Below the pieces are notes generated by a model. That model made no database searches and had not been told where the DNA came from. It saw only the letters and a program-made list of their open reading frames with translations. A program made the translations under genes and the position numbers. A stretch of 64,000 nt of DNA from Cherax quadricarinatus (taxonomy: Eukaryota > Arthropoda > Malacostraca > Decapoda > Parastacidae), in NCBI RefSeq assembly GCF_038502225.1, contig NC_091325.1, positions 29,836,966-29,900,965 on the forward strand, in the 5' to 3' direction. Positions within the stretch are counted from its first letter, which is position 1. Every line of letters begins with the position of its first letter. Positions 35,285 to 48,677 of the stretch are shown piece by piece.

Positions 35285-36473
35285 TATATACTTTTTTTTT
35301 TTTTAACACACCGGCAGTATCCCACTGAGGCGGGGTGGCCCAAAAGGAAAAACGAAAGTTTATATATTAAGACACTGGCCGATTCCCACCAAGGCAGGGT
35401 GGCCCGAAAAAGAAAAACTTTCACCATCATTCACTCCATCACTGTCTTGCCAGAAGGGTGCTTTACACTACAGTTTTTAAACTGCAACATTAACACCCCT
35501 CCTTCAGAGTGCAGGCACTGTACTTCCCATCTCCAGGACTCAAGTCCGGCCTGCCGGTTTCCCTGAATCCCTTCATAAATGTTACTTTGCTCACACTCCA
35601 ACAGCACGTCAAGTATTAAAAACCGTTTGTCTACATTCACTCCTATCAAACAAGCTCACGCATGCCTGCTGAAAGTCCAAGCCCCTCGCACACAAAACCT
35701 TCTTTACCCCCTCCCTCCAACCTTTCCTAGGCCGACCCCTACCCCGCCTTCCTTCCACTACAGACTGATACACTCTTGAAGTCATTCTTTTTCGCTCCAT
35801 TCTCTCTACATGTCCGAACCACCTCAACAACCCTTCCTCAGCCCTCTGGACAACAGTTTTGGTAATCCCGCACCTCCTCCTAACTTCCAAACTATGAATT
35901 CTCTGCATTATATTCACACCACACATTGCCCTCAGACATGACATCTCCACTGCCTCCAGCCTTCTCCTCGCTGCAACATTCATCACCCATGCTTCACATC
36001 CATATAAGAGAGTTGGTAAAACTATACACTCATACAATCTTCTCTTTGCCCCCAAGGACAAAGTTCTTGTCTCCACAGACTCCTAAGTGCACCACTCACC
36101 ATTTTCCCCTCATCAATTCTTGATTCACCTCATCTTTCATAGACCCATCCGCTGACACGTCCACTCCCAAATATCTAATACATTCACCTCCTACATACTC
36201 TCTCCCTCCAATCTGATATCCAATCTTTCATCACCTAATCTTTTTGTTATCCTCATAACCTTACTCTTTCCTGTATTCACTTTTAATTTTCTTCTTTTGG
36301 ACACCCTACCAAATTCATCCACCAACCTCTGCAGCTTCTCTTCAGAATCTCCCAAGAGCAGTGTGTCATCAGCAAAGAGCAACTGTGACAACTCCCACTT
36401 TATGTGTGATTCTTTATCTTTTAACTCCACGCCTCTTGCCAAGACCCTGGCATTTACTTCTCTTACAACCCCA

Positions 36474-36474
<1 letters not shown>
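35285..36474 (-). mobile_element. LINE-G copy 2 (RTE-like), 3' half
   Basis: The 3' end at about 35290 is an A-rich tail (T run on the plus strand). The UTR follows (35300-35600), with two imperfect copies of a segment containing GGTGGCCC. The coding part at 35609-36474 contains the catalytic LLFADDTLLLGDS and the RTE-like C-terminus. The upstream polymerase is cut off by a (TA)n tract at 36475. Confidence 0.8.
35609..36442 (-). pseudogene. LINE-G reverse transcriptase C-terminal half
   Basis: The first part (36191-36442) has QLLFADDTLLLGDSEEKLQ, VDEFGRVSKRRKLKVNTGKS and KVMRITKRLGDE, the palm and following region. After a frame break near 36080-36190 the rest (35609-36076) encodes YECIVLPTLLYGCEAWVMN, LRAMCGVNIMQRIHSLEVRR and LRWFGHVERMERKRMTSRVY with GRRGRGRPRKGWREGVKK, a very characteristic C-terminal domain of these LINEs. 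The catalytic aspartates are intact here, but the protein is broken and truncated. Confidence 0.85.

Positions 36475-36542
<68 letters not shown>
36475..36542. repeat. (TA)n tract
   Basis: About 68 bp of TA between LINE-G copy 2 and the SINE array. No gene. Confidence 0.97.
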
Positions 36543-36545
<3 letters not shown>

Positions 36546-37146
36546 AGGAATTCGCGAGAGCAGGCGAAATATACACAAACACTGATCTCTGGCTGAAGGA
36601 GACTCGACCCTACGAACCTTGGAACAAGGTACGCAGTGCTATACCAAACTCACCACACTGGACCAATACCTTGGAGTCCAGCTTGCGCTAGACTTTGATA
36701 CAAGGCAGCCAGCTTTCAGGGAGAAGGCTTACAGCTTTTCATCTCATCCCCTGCATGCATCAGCCTTACTAGAGATTTTAACAATGCAAGGAATTCGCGA
36801 GAGCAGGCGAAATATACACAAACACTGATCTCTGGCTGAAGGAGACTCGAACGTACGAACCTTGGAACAAGGTACGCAGTGCTATACCAAACTCACCACA
36901 CTGGACCAATACCTTGGAGTCCAGCTTGCGCTAGACTTTGATCCAAGGCAGCCAGCTTTCAGGGAGAAGGCTTACAGCTTTTCATCTCATCCCCTGCATG
37001 CATCAGCCTTACTAGAGATTTTAACAATGCAAGGAATTCGCGAGAGCAGGCGAAATATACACAAACACAGATCTCTTGCTGAAGGAGACTCGAACCTACG
37101 AACCTTGGAACAAGGTACGCAGTGCTATACCAAACTCACCACACTG

Positions 37147-37148
<2 letters not shown>
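36541..37148 (-). repeat. Tandem tRNA-derived SINE, 243-bp period, about 2.5 units
   Basis: The word ATGCAAGGAATTCGCGAGAG starts at 36541, 36784 and 37027, giving an exact 243-bp period with only a few substitutions between units. On the minus strand each unit carries GGTGAGTTTGGTATAGCAC, like a tRNA A-box region, and about 35 bases later GGTTCGAGTCTCC, a good B box. A tRNA-derived internal RNA polymerase III promoter is therefore likely. The tRNA structure is too decayed to assign an isotype. Because 243 is a multiple of three, one frame stays open across units, but this is not evidence of a protein. A single diverged unit lies at 42546-42795. Confidence 0.8.
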
Positions 37149-37550
<402 letters not shown>

Positions 37551-37553
37551 CGA

Positions 37554-38420
37554 TTATAAGGCGAAAATCTCATCCAGCTCCTCAGAGCTGGGGCGTGTGC
37601 CCAAAATACAGCAGGCATTACCTCTTTGAACAGCCGCACTGAGCCGCTGGAACAGAAAACTAGCTGCCCTGGGATCCCTAGTTACCCTGATGAGTCTTTT
37701 TCCCAGCTCCTTAAGAAATTTAGATGCACTCTTTCCCCATGAGCCAAGAGTCTCTGAGCCTATGGCAACAAACATATAATGATGGGCAAGTTCTCCATAT
37801 TTTCTAGACTTTTGGGACTCCCTGAAGCTGGCAGCTGCCCCTCCTTCCTCCCTGGTGTATTGGAGATAGGTATCAGCCAAGGTAGATGCACATGTATAGT
37901 CCCACACCACCTGCTTCCCATCTGTCCAGGCTTGAAGGGTGATACCATCTGGACGCTTCTGGCTGCCATCAGATCTGCATAGTTGGGGTGGCTCCCTTAC
38001 TGCTGGGCATCCAGCTGTTGTGAGGCTCCTCTTGATAATGTTATTAACCTCCTCATGTCTTGCAATCTTTCCCTCGGATTTACGGCACACAAGACCATGG
38101 TACCCGAATCGGTCTGCTGCTTCACTGCCACAAATACACCTGTGTTCGGCGAGAATAGGGGCGGCAAGTCGAAGGGCAACACCGATGCGGATGGTCTGCG
38201 GGTCGAGGCGTGTGCCAAGGCTGGAGTTGGGAACAGCCAACAGAAAGTCCCCAGCATGAGGGGCTCTCACTGCCAGCAGGCGGGCTCTATCCTTCCCTGA
38301 CACTCTCTGAAGCATTGTTGAGGCTATATTTTCCACTATTGGACCATCCCAGTGCGGTTGTTTGTAGTTGTTGGGGGGAGCAGGTCTGGTTTCTGAGCCC
38401 GTTAGATTATCCCAGATCAT
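37554..38420 (-). pseudogene. LINE-F C-terminal zinc-finger and PD-(D/E)XK endonuclease domain
   Basis: The 288-residue open frame contains CICGSEAADRFGYHGLVC (a CxC...H...C finger of the kind that precedes R2-type nucleases), then RHEEVNNIIKRSL. It then has RPDGITLQAW and QVVWDYTCAS, which supply the PD and D residues of the nuclease fold. The tail has SETLGSWGKSASKFLKELGK and FLFQRLSAAVQRGNA. The frame extends upstream (LRDKIGVQDQKFIDG) beyond the first methionine, so that start is arbitrary. It is intact over this length, but its polymerase is disrupted. The clade within REL-endonuclease LINEs is uncertain. Confidence 0.75.
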
Positions 38421-38799
38421 TGCTCCGTCAATGAATTTTTGGTCCTGGACTCCAATCTTGTCCCTAAGATGTTCAGGGAGAATCGCTGCTACAAGCTCTC
38501 TGGATGCAATACACGAGGACAGAAAAGCAGGTAACGCAATCTGTGATGACTTGCGGACACCAATGCCTCCTAGTCTGACTGGAAGTGTAGCTTGGTTCCA
38601 CTGCCCGTCTTCTAGAGTAAGGTTAAGTACTTTCGTAAAAATCTGCCTCAGAATACTGTCATATTCGTGCAGTATAGGGTTATCTTATGAAGGTGCACAT
38701 CTTAGGAAATATGTCAACCTGGGCAGACTCAAGCACTTTGTGAGAAGGTATAAGGCATCGTGTGATGTAGTTCAGCTGGGCTTGTGAGATCTCTGGGGA

Positions 38800-39585
38800 G
38801 ACCTAATTTAACCAATTATATGGTCACACCTTGCCTTGGCAAACGTCTGTAGCCACGCCCACGTCTGAGGTCTTTTGTTCTTGACGGCGTCAAATCCAGG
38901 CGTCAGGTCGTACACGTGGTTGTGGAGGGTGCTTGGACCACCATAAAAGCCCAAGGAAGAGCATGATCAGGAGATTGAAGCGGAGCTGCTGCTAGGGTGC
39001 AGAGCTCCTGAGCAGAGACTTCGAGCGGAGCTGCTGCTGGGGTGCAGGGCTCGGGAGAAGGCTGCTGAAGTCTCTGGAGGAGACTGTTGGAGGCATTGGG
39101 CAGAGTACTGGCTTGGCGCATTACTCGTGCTGTATAGGTCTTGGGACCTGTGGCTTAGTTCCTGTAGTGAACTGTCCTCTGTGCTATATTGTAAGTTACA
39201 TTCATTTTGGCCAAGCTAATTGTATTCCCTGTCTCACTGCTTATGTGTACCACCCCATTTATCTAAACCAATGATGTACTCCTGTTCCCAAATATATTAT
39301 TGTACAAGGACTTAATAATAAACTGTGTTTGAGTAGAATAGTAATATTCTCTACCCACCGTTATTTATTCTTTTTTCTTATATTTTATTATGTTTACATG
39401 AGTGAAGAATGGGCGAGGCATATGTTAGTGAGTAGTGTAGAGTTAATGAGAGTGTCGTGGTGGTCACCACTGACCTGTCATTACCTACCTACCTCCGCTA
39501 ATCATCTCACTCCTACCACCTCGCCTGCCTCTCCCCTGCCTACATAATCCCTTACTCCCATATTCCCCACTTATATCCTATTCAA
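38800..39585. mobile_element. Unassigned insertion in LINE-F, possibly a solo LTR
   Basis: This 0.8-kb block interrupts LINE-F between the palm C-terminus and the linker. It has no long coding frame. It has imperfect GGAGCTGCTGCT repeats at 38975-39060, a polyadenylation-like AATAAA at about 39318, and TGTAGCCACGCCCACGTC near its start. These are LTR-like traits, but I found no paired LTR, and the ends and target duplication are not resolved. Confidence 0.35.
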
Positions 39586-40152
39586 TCATTACCCCCCTAC
39601 ATGACAATCGTGGGTGTCCAGATTGCCTATTCGTTGTTCCATTCTCCTTAACTCTTCCAATTTCTTCCTGAGAATTGTGTCAATGGCATTGCTTCCCAGA
39701 GATGCTCCTAGCAAGACACTATTTGTGGGGGCAATGACTGCTGCTCCTGGTAGTTTTGATCTCACTGCATTTATCACTTGTTGACTGACTGAGATGATTT
39801 CACATTTGGATGGATTCAGGACGAGACCCATTTCCTGTCCCCGTGTCATTACCTGTGTAAGGTCATGTAGGAGGGACTCCTTTGTACCTGCTAGTGTGCC
39901 ATCATCTAGGAACCAGATGTTTAGCTCGCTGGTCAGTCTGACTGTGATTTCCCTAACTGCTATTCAGAAGAGAAATTGTGCAAGAGGATCTCCTTGTTGG
40001 ACACCCTCCGATGATGTGATTTCATGCTCTCCAAAGAGAAGCATTGATTCCTTGCTATACCCAGTTGAAACAAAGGGGAAGAGACCAGGGAAATGTTCTT
40101 GCACTGCTGCTAATAGCACGTCTCGTTTCAGGAGAATGAACGCATTCTTGAA

Positions 40153-40575
<423 letters not shown>

Positions 40576-40578
40576 ATA

Positions 40579-40907
<329 letters not shown>

Positions 40908-41177
40908 AAACAACCACTGTGAAAGAGTAGTGAAATTCCAAGTGCTTTCGTGACTACTCACATTGTCAAGGAGCTATGAAAGTACTACATCAACGGAAGG
41001 CAATTAAAGGGCTTAGACCACACCTCACAGTCAACTCCCACAACAAAGAAACACCTGACGCGAGACAATACCTGACTCATAAGAAAAGAGGAACACTGCA
41101 GTAGGTCCGCTGGTCCAACTAGACAGGTCCTCACGACAACCCACTAACAAATCATTCTACCCAAGAAATAAGGTTTA

Positions 41178-41552
41178 TTATTTGTCCAATGTATTATTAA
41201 ACTCTAACCAAATTTTATTAATTATAAATGAATCTAATTTATACAAACCTAAGGAAATATTCATATTATTTTCAAAACTGCTTTTTATGAAACAAGATTC
41301 AATTATATTCCTGTCGACCATGGACTTGCTTGATACAACTTTCTCAACTTTTTGAAAATCAATTGGATGGTTAAAATCTCTCACATGAATAAATAGAGCA
41401 TTGGAATCTTGTCCAGTTCTAATGTTATATTTATGTTGTTTTAATCTTAGTTCGAGATTTTTACCAGTTTGACCGTAATAAACTTCATAGCAAATTTTAC
41501 AAGGAATCTTATAGACACATCCATCAGCATTTTGGGGGGAATTCTTTATCAA
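41178..41552 (-). pseudogene. PLE-2 GIY-YIG domain, left arm
   Basis: This 124-residue frame has GCVYKIPCKICYEVYYGQTG, LRLKQHKYNIRTG, HVRDFNHPIDF and RNIIESCFIKSS. The nuclease core is complete, but a one-base change near 41565 breaks the frame to the upstream region. It is a near copy of the frame at 33945-34604. Confidence 0.8.
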
Positions 41553-41756
41553 AAGTTTTTTTTACTGTTTCAAGATTTTTAAATACAACTTTAATATTAA
41601 AAGTCTAAAGAAGAGAAGGCATATCAACCAAGTTTTCATGTTAAGGGAGAACCAACATATTTTTAGTTGCATAAGGCTGGTTGTCCCTTTTTGGGTTGTA
41701 AAGAGTATTTCTAGCAATTTTAAATGATTTATCAATTATATTTCTCGGGTATTTCC

Positions 41757-42115
41757 CTCAAAATGCTGACGGATGTGTCTATAAGATTCCTTGTAAAATT
41801 TGTGATAAAGTTTATTACGGTCAAACTGGTAAAAATCTCGAACTTAGATTAAAACAACATAAATATAGCATTAGAACTGGACAAGATTCCAACGCTCTAT
41901 TTATTCATGTGAGAGATTTTAACCATTCAATTGATTTTCAAAAAGTTGAGAAAGTTGTATCAAGCAAGTCCATGGTCGACAGGAATATAATTGAATCTTG
42001 CTTCATAAAAAGCAGTTTTGAAAATAATATGAATATTTCCTTAGGTTTGTATAAATTAGATTCATTTATAATTAATAAAATTTGGTTACAATTTAATAAT
42101 ACATTGGACAAATAA
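41757..42115 (+). pseudogene. PLE-2 GIY-YIG domain, right arm
   Basis: The frame is open from the inversion point (PQNADGCVYKIPCKICDKVY) through YGQTGKNLELRLKQHKYSIR to the end LDSFIINKIWLQFNNTLDK. It has no start codon before the nuclease core, so it is a fragment. Confidence 0.75.
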
Positions 42116-42422
42116 TAAACCTTATTTCTTGGGTAGAATGATTTGTTGGTGGGATGTCGTGAGGATCTGTCTAGTTGGACCAGCGGACCTACTGCAGTGT
42201 TCCTCTTTTCTTATGAGTCCGGTATTGTCCCGCGTCAGGTGTTTCTTTGTTGTGGGAGTTGACTGTGAGGTGTGGTCTAAGCCCTTTAATTGCCTTCCTT
42301 TGAAGTATTACTTTCATAGTTCCTTGACAATGTGAGTAGTCACGAAAGCGCTTGGAATTTCACTACTCTTTCACAGTGGTTGTTTTGCATATTTTAAAAT
42401 CACCTGTTTACTGTGAACTTAT

Positions 42423-42545
<123 letters not shown>

Positions 42546-42795
42546 ACACACACAAACACTGATCTCTGGCTGAAGGAGACTCGAACCTACGAACCTTAGG
42601 ACAAGGTACGCAGTGCATTACCAATCTACCCACACTGGACAATACCTTTGCATGTAGCTTGCGCTACACGTTTGATCCAAGGCAGCCAGCTTTCTGGGAG
42701 AAGGCTTACAGCTTTTCATCTCATTCCCTGCATGCATCAGCCTTACTAGAGATTTTAACAATGCAAGGAATTCGCAAGAGCAGGCGAAATATGAG
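42546..42795 (-). mobile_element. Single diverged SINE unit of the 243-bp family
   Basis: The unit matches the array at 36541-37148 from the ACACAAACACTGATCTCTGG word through ACAATGCAAGGAATTCGC. It has several substitutions and small indels (for example AACCTTAGGACAAGG, and a shortened segment near 42650). It lies 84 bases from the splice donor of Gr exon 1, inside the inferred intron. Confidence 0.75.
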
Positions 42796-42878
42796 TATGA
42801 ATACTGCTGTGGAATTTATCTTATGTCACATCCTTACCAGAAGATGAGGTGTCACCAGTAATAATATTAATATATTAC

Positions 42879-44084
42879 CTTCTGAGTGACAGTATCAGGA
42901 GTGAAGCACAGGATGACAACCTCAAGTGCACAATACATAAAAGTCACAGTAGCGATAATTTTCAGTGATTTTGCTTCATCATCATCATTAATAGCAATGT
43001 AGATAGTGACTATCATGTAGGTGATGCCTCGTGCCATGAAGGTGAGTGTAGGTGTCCAGAAGTGTTTGTTAATCAATATTTGACATTGACACAACTCTGA
43101 CACTCGACTACATGAAGCCAGTGCAACCTTCCTAGCCTCTTCTCGCCACTGAATGTATTGACCATACTGAACAGTGCTTTCTCTCATATTTTCTGTCTCA
43201 GACATTGGAAGGTTCTCTATACGTTCAAGTTCTTGTTTAACATCATTTAGCACAGCAGCCACCAGACAACTGGTTCCATGAAATGAAATAATGTTCGTTA
43301 TTGATACTAGGAAATTAATAACTATGAGAAATATTTTCAAACTCGTATAAATCACATATAAGGTTGATAACCAGTTATAAATTCGTATTACAAAGATGTA
43401 TATATATGAAATTTCTACAGCAGCAAAGGAAAGTAATATAAAAAACAGAAGCGTATCACGATTAATCATGAACGATAATGGCAGAGAATTAGGTTGAATA
43501 TGATCCAGGTGTGTGAGCAGCACGACGAGACTGGTGCGGCTCATTACTATGTGTAAACACACACACAATGTTACCAGCAGTTCCACTGTGTAATAAACAG
43601 CCATCATACCGAGATATGTGCCAGATTCTTTATGTATTTTCTTCACGTTGAGATATTGCTTACAAATTGCTAGAGCGAGGATGATAAACAGGTAAAACGT
43701 CATTATAAAGTTAGACCATATTGTAAGAGCCCTGGTGGGATGCAGTCCTGGAAACGTGGTGCAACACTCAGTACATTGTCCGTGTCTGTCCTGTCCGCCA
43801 TCACAAGAACCACTCATTCTTCTGCCGTGAGGTTGGTTGTTTAAGTTACTGGCTGACTCGCTGCGAGTGTGGTGATTCCGGTGTGCAGGTTTAACTTTGG
43901 TAATGTGTGACGAGCTGTAGAAGAGTCGACCAAAGTGGGAGTGTTGAGGAACGAACTGCTGGTGAGCAGAGTCACCAGATCCAGTAATGTAGTTGGACCA
44001 GCGGTAAGGAAAGCCACCCAGGAACCTCATCATCAGCGCCCAAATTCGCATGAAACGTACAAATGCAGGAACCCCCGAGTCCAT
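42879..44084 (-). CDS. Gustatory receptor (Gr, 7tm_7 family), exon 1, 402 codons
   Basis: This is the only host protein gene recognised. It encodes most of a Gr-type chemoreceptor, a seven-membrane-segment ligand-gated cation channel of sensory neurons. The N-terminus FMRIWALMMRFLGGFPYRW fits the family's short cytoplasmic start with its Gly-x-Pro-Tyr motif. Hydrophobic segments lie near residues 121-141, 159-181, 210-232, 241-265, 341-362 and 372-394. The start ATG at 44084 is the first in the frame. The frame ends at a donor, AAG then GTAATAT at 42877-42878 (phase 0), 11 bases before an in-frame stop, so TM7 must come from later exons. A long hydrophilic loop (residues 45-115, with HRNHHTRSESASN) after the N-terminus is unusual. 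The receptor subtype cannot be told. Confidence 0.85.
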
Positions 44085-44149
44085 ACTTGATACCTTTACA
44101 CTGCTGTGTTATTAGTTCCAGATTGTTGTAAATATGGATGAGGGACAAG

Positions 44150-45080
44150 TAGCTTAATTGGTGGTCTGCTGGATTACTTGTTGACTCCTAACTTATTTGT
44201 TTGACACCTGGCTGACTTGGTAGACACCTGACTCATTATGAGAACAGATGGTTTACGTGAACACCTGGTGTAATTACTGAATCCTTTCTTTACGTGGTAG
44301 ACGCCTGGAACAATTAGTGGACGCCTGACTTACTACATGAACAACTGAAATACTTATGTAGATAGTTGGCTAACTTGATAGACACTTGGATCACTTAGAG
44401 GACTCTTGTCTCACATAGAGGGACATTTGTCTCACTTGGATGACACATGTTTCACTCAGATGACGCGAAAATCATTTGGTAGAAACCTGGCACACTTGGT
44501 GGGCACCTGGCTCACTCGATGAACACCTGCCTCATTTGGTAGACATTCTGCACACTTGGTGGACACCTGGCTCTGCTGGTGGATACCTGGCTGGATTGCC
44601 TGACACTTGTCTCACTTGGTAGACACATGGCTTTGTTGCTGGACAACTGGATCACTTTAGAGGGGACTAAATTACTTGAGTTGCACCCGGCTCACTTATT
44701 GCATAACTGGCCGTTTAATTGGAATCCTGACTTACTTCATATATACCTCGCACATGTTGTGAAGACTTAGCTCAAATGTCATACATCTGCCCCTCTTTGA
44801 AGATATCTGCTTCTCTTGGTGTACTTCTGCCTCTCTTGGTAGGCATTAAACTCTGTTGGTGGCTACCTGGTTCTCTTAGTGGACACCATTCTCTCTTGAT
44901 GGACGCCTGCCTCTCCTTGTGAGCATGTTTCTCTTGGGGGACACTTGCTTCTCCTGGAGGACACCTGCCTCACTCTCTTGGACGTCGCCTGCTTTTCCTG
45001 GTTAACACCTGTCACTCTTTGGAGCACCTAACTCTCATAGTGGACACCTGACCCTTTGTGGACACCTAACTTTCTTCCTC
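44150..45080. repeat. Old degenerate minisatellite in the 5' flank of the Gr gene
   Basis: A unit of about 20 bp, approximately CACTTGGTGGACACCTGGCT, recurs with many substitutions and small indels across roughly 0.9 kb. The clearest stretch is 44480-44600. It begins about 70 bp upstream of the Gr start codon. The small open frames in it are chance. From 45080 to 45475 I see nothing recognisable. Confidence 0.75.
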
Positions 45081-45475
45081 GTCATGGAGCTCTGTTTATA
45101 AAGGTGCGTCCGTTCACTAAGGTGGTTGGCAGGCAACTGACAATTGATTATTAACAACTCGTCTTCTCAAGGGTGAGACCTGTGATGTGGAGCTCCTGTT
45201 GACTGTTGTATTATGTAATACACTTGGAGAGTGACATCAGTACCTGCAGATGTTATTAAAGCAACTGAACAAAATTAATGTGACTCTACATCATACAGAT
45301 CACATAAGGTGGAATGTAACGTGATGAAGAGGACAATACTTTGGACAGGTATTAGTACATGTATGTGAAACATGATCAAAAAATATACTACCTTTTGCAG
45401 GTGTTGTAGAGTATGTTCCAGAGGGTGTTTACTGGTAATTAATTGTACTGAGATGTCGACAGGTATTAGTTGATA

Positions 45476-48400
45476 TTACAACAGTAGTACAGTGACATTA
45501 CAGCAGTACTACAGTGACATTACAGCAGTACTACAGTGACATTACAGCAGTAGTATAGTGACATTACAGCAGGAGTACAGTGATATTACAGCAGTAGTAC
45601 AGTGACATTACAGCAGTAGTACAGTGACATTACAGCAGTAGTACAGTAACATTACAGCAGTAGTACAGTAACATTACAGCAGTAGTACAGTAACATTACA
45701 ACAGTAGTACAGTAACATTACAGCAGTACTACAGTGACATTACAGCAGTACTACAGTAACATTACAGCAGTACTACAGTGACATTACAGCAGTAGTACAG
45801 TGACATTACAGCAGTAGTACAGTGACATTACAGCAGTAGTACAGTGACATTACAGCAGTAGTACAGTGACATTACAGCAGTAGTACAGTGACATTACAGC
45901 AGTAGTACAGTGACATTACAGCAGTACTACAGTAACATTACAGCAGTAGTACAGTGACATTACAGCAGTAGTACAGTGACATTACAGCAGTACTACAGTG
46001 ACATTACAGCAGTACTACAGTGACATTACAGCAGTAGTATAGTGACATTACAGCAGTACTACAGTGACATTACAGCAGTACTACAGTGACATTACAGCAG
46101 TACTACAGTGACATTACAGCAGTAGTACAGTGACATTACAGCAGTACTACAGTGACATTACAGCAGTAGTATAGTGACATTACAGCAGTACTACAGTACA
46201 CAGCATTACAGCAGTACTACAGTGCACAGCATTACAGCAGTACTACAGTACACAGCATTACAGCAGTACTACAGTACACAACATTACAGTGACATTACAG
46301 CAGTAGTACAGCAGTAGTACAGTGACATTACAGCAGTACTACAGTGACATTTACAGCAGTAGTATATTACAGCAGTAGTACAGTGACATGACATTACAGC
46401 AGTAGTACAGCGGTAGTACAGTAACATTACAACAGACATTACAGCACAGTACTACAGTAACATTACAGCAGTAGTACAGTGACATTACAGCAGTAGTACA
46501 GTGACATTACAGCAGTAGTACAGTGACATTACAGCAGTAGTACAGTGACATTACAGCAGTAGTACAGTGACATTACAGCAGTAGTACAGTGACATTACAG
46601 CAGTAGTACAGTGACATTACAGCAGTACTACAGTAACATTACAGCAGTAGTACAGTGACATTACAGCAGTAGTACAGTGACATTACAGCAGTAGTACAGT
46701 GACATTACAGCAGTACTACAGTGACATTACAGCAGTAGTACAGTGACATTACAGCAGTACTACAGTGATATTACATCAGTACTACAGTGACATTACAGCA
46801 GTACTACAGTGACATTACAGCAGTAGTACAGTGACATTACAGCAGTAGTACAGTGACATTACAGCAGTAGTACAGTGACATTACAGCAGTAGTACAGTGA
46901 CATTACAGCAGTAGTACAGTGACATTACAGCAGTACTACAGTAACATTACAGCAGTACTACAGTGACATTACAGCAGTAGTACAGTGACATTACAGCAGT
47001 AGTACAGTGACATTACAGCAGTAGTACAGTGACATTACAGCAGTAGTACAGTGACATTACAGCAGTAGTACAGTGACATTACAGCAGTACTACAGTAACA
47101 TTACAGCAGTACTACAGTGACATTACAGCAGTAGTACAGTGACATTACAGCAGTAGTACAGTGACATTACAGCAGTAGTACAGTGACATTACATCAGTAG
47201 TACAGTGACATTACAGCAGTACTACAGTGACATTACAGCAGTAGTACAGTGACATTACAGCAGTACTACAGTGACATTACATCAGTACTACAGTGACATT
47301 ACAGCAGTACTACAGTGACATTACAGCAGTACTACAGTGACATTACAGCAGTAGTACAGTGACATTACATCAGTACTACAGTGACATTACATCAGTACTA
47401 CAGTGACATTACAGCAGTACTACAGTGACATTACAGCAGTACTACAGTGACATTACAGCAGTACTACAGTGACATTACAGCAGTACTACAGTGACATTAC
47501 AGCAGTAGTATAGTGACATTACAGCAGTACTACAGTGACATTACAGCAGTACTACAGTGACATTACAGCAGTACTACAGTGACATTACAGCAGTACTACA
47601 GTGACATTACAGCAGTACTACAGTGACATTACAGCAGTAGTACAGTGACATTACAGCAGTAGTACAGTGACATTACAGCAGTAGTACAGGGATATTACAG
47701 CAATAGTACAGTGACATTACAGCAGTAGTACAGTGACATTACAGCAGTAGTACAGTAACATTACAGCAGTAGTACAGTGACATTACATCAGTAGTACAGT
47801 GACATCACAGCAGTAGTATAGTGAAATTACAGCAGTAGTACAGTGACATTACAGCAGTAGTACAGTGATATAACAGCAGTAGTACAGTGACATAACAGCA
47901 GTAGTACATTGACATAACAGCAGTAGTACAGTGACATTACAGCAGTAGTATAGTGACATTACAGCAATAGTACAGTGACATTACAGCAGTAGTACAGTGA
48001 CATTACAGCAGTAGTACAGTGACATTACAGCAATAGTACAGTGACATTACAGCAGTAGTATAGTGACATTACAGCAGTAGTACAGTGACATTACAGCAGT
48101 AGTACAGTGACATTACAGCAGTAGTACAGTGACATTACAACAGTAGTATAGTGACATTACAGCAGTAGTACAGTGACATTACAGCAGTAGTACAGTGACA
48201 TAACCGTAGTAGTACAATGACATTACAGCAGTAGTACAGTGACATTACAGCAGTAGTACAGCAACATTACAGCAGTAGTACAGGGATATTACAGCAGTAG
48301 TATAGTGACATTACAGCAGTAGTACAGGGATATTACAGCAACAGTACAGTGACATTACAGCAGTAGTACAGTGACATTACAGCAGTAGTACAGGGATATT

Positions 48401-48602
48401 ACAGCAGTAGTATAGTGACATTACAGCAGTAGTACAGTGATATTACAGCAGTAGTACAGTGACATTACAGCAGTAGTACAGTGATATTACAGCAGTAGTA
48501 CAGTGACATTACAGCAGTAGTACAGTGATATTACAGCAGTAGTACAGTGACATTACAGCAGTAGTACAGCGACATTACAGCAGTAGTACAGTGGCATACA
48601 GT
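45476..48602. repeat. Sat-22 array, left block
   Basis: This is a 22-bp satellite with core CAGTAGTACAGTGACATTA plus CAG, in about 142 copies. Two variants mix: CAGTAGTAC and CAGTACTAC. Most units carry GTGACATTA rather than GTAACATTA. A disordered stretch lies at about 46190-46440 with partial units and CACAG insertions. The right end is cut by LINE-A copy 3 at 48603. Confidence 0.97.
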
Positions 48603-48677
48603 ACGCTGAGGTCAGTGGTTAAGTGCGGTCATACTGTTAAGCTCTCTGGGAGTTAGCGTGGGCTGTTACCAAGCACC

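Noticed and set aside
36590..36670. tRNA gene on the minus strand within the SINE unit
   Set aside because: A- and B-box-like sequences are present but the acceptor, T and anticodon stems do not pair properly. It is a tRNA-derived SINE head.
38300..38787. Plus-strand frames over LINE-F (for example 37939-38259 and 38368-38787)
   Set aside because: They are antisense to the clear LINE-F nuclease and linker frames.
44579..44770. Small frame upstream of the Gr gene
   Set aside because: It lies in degenerate minisatellite repeats and has no recognisable feature.
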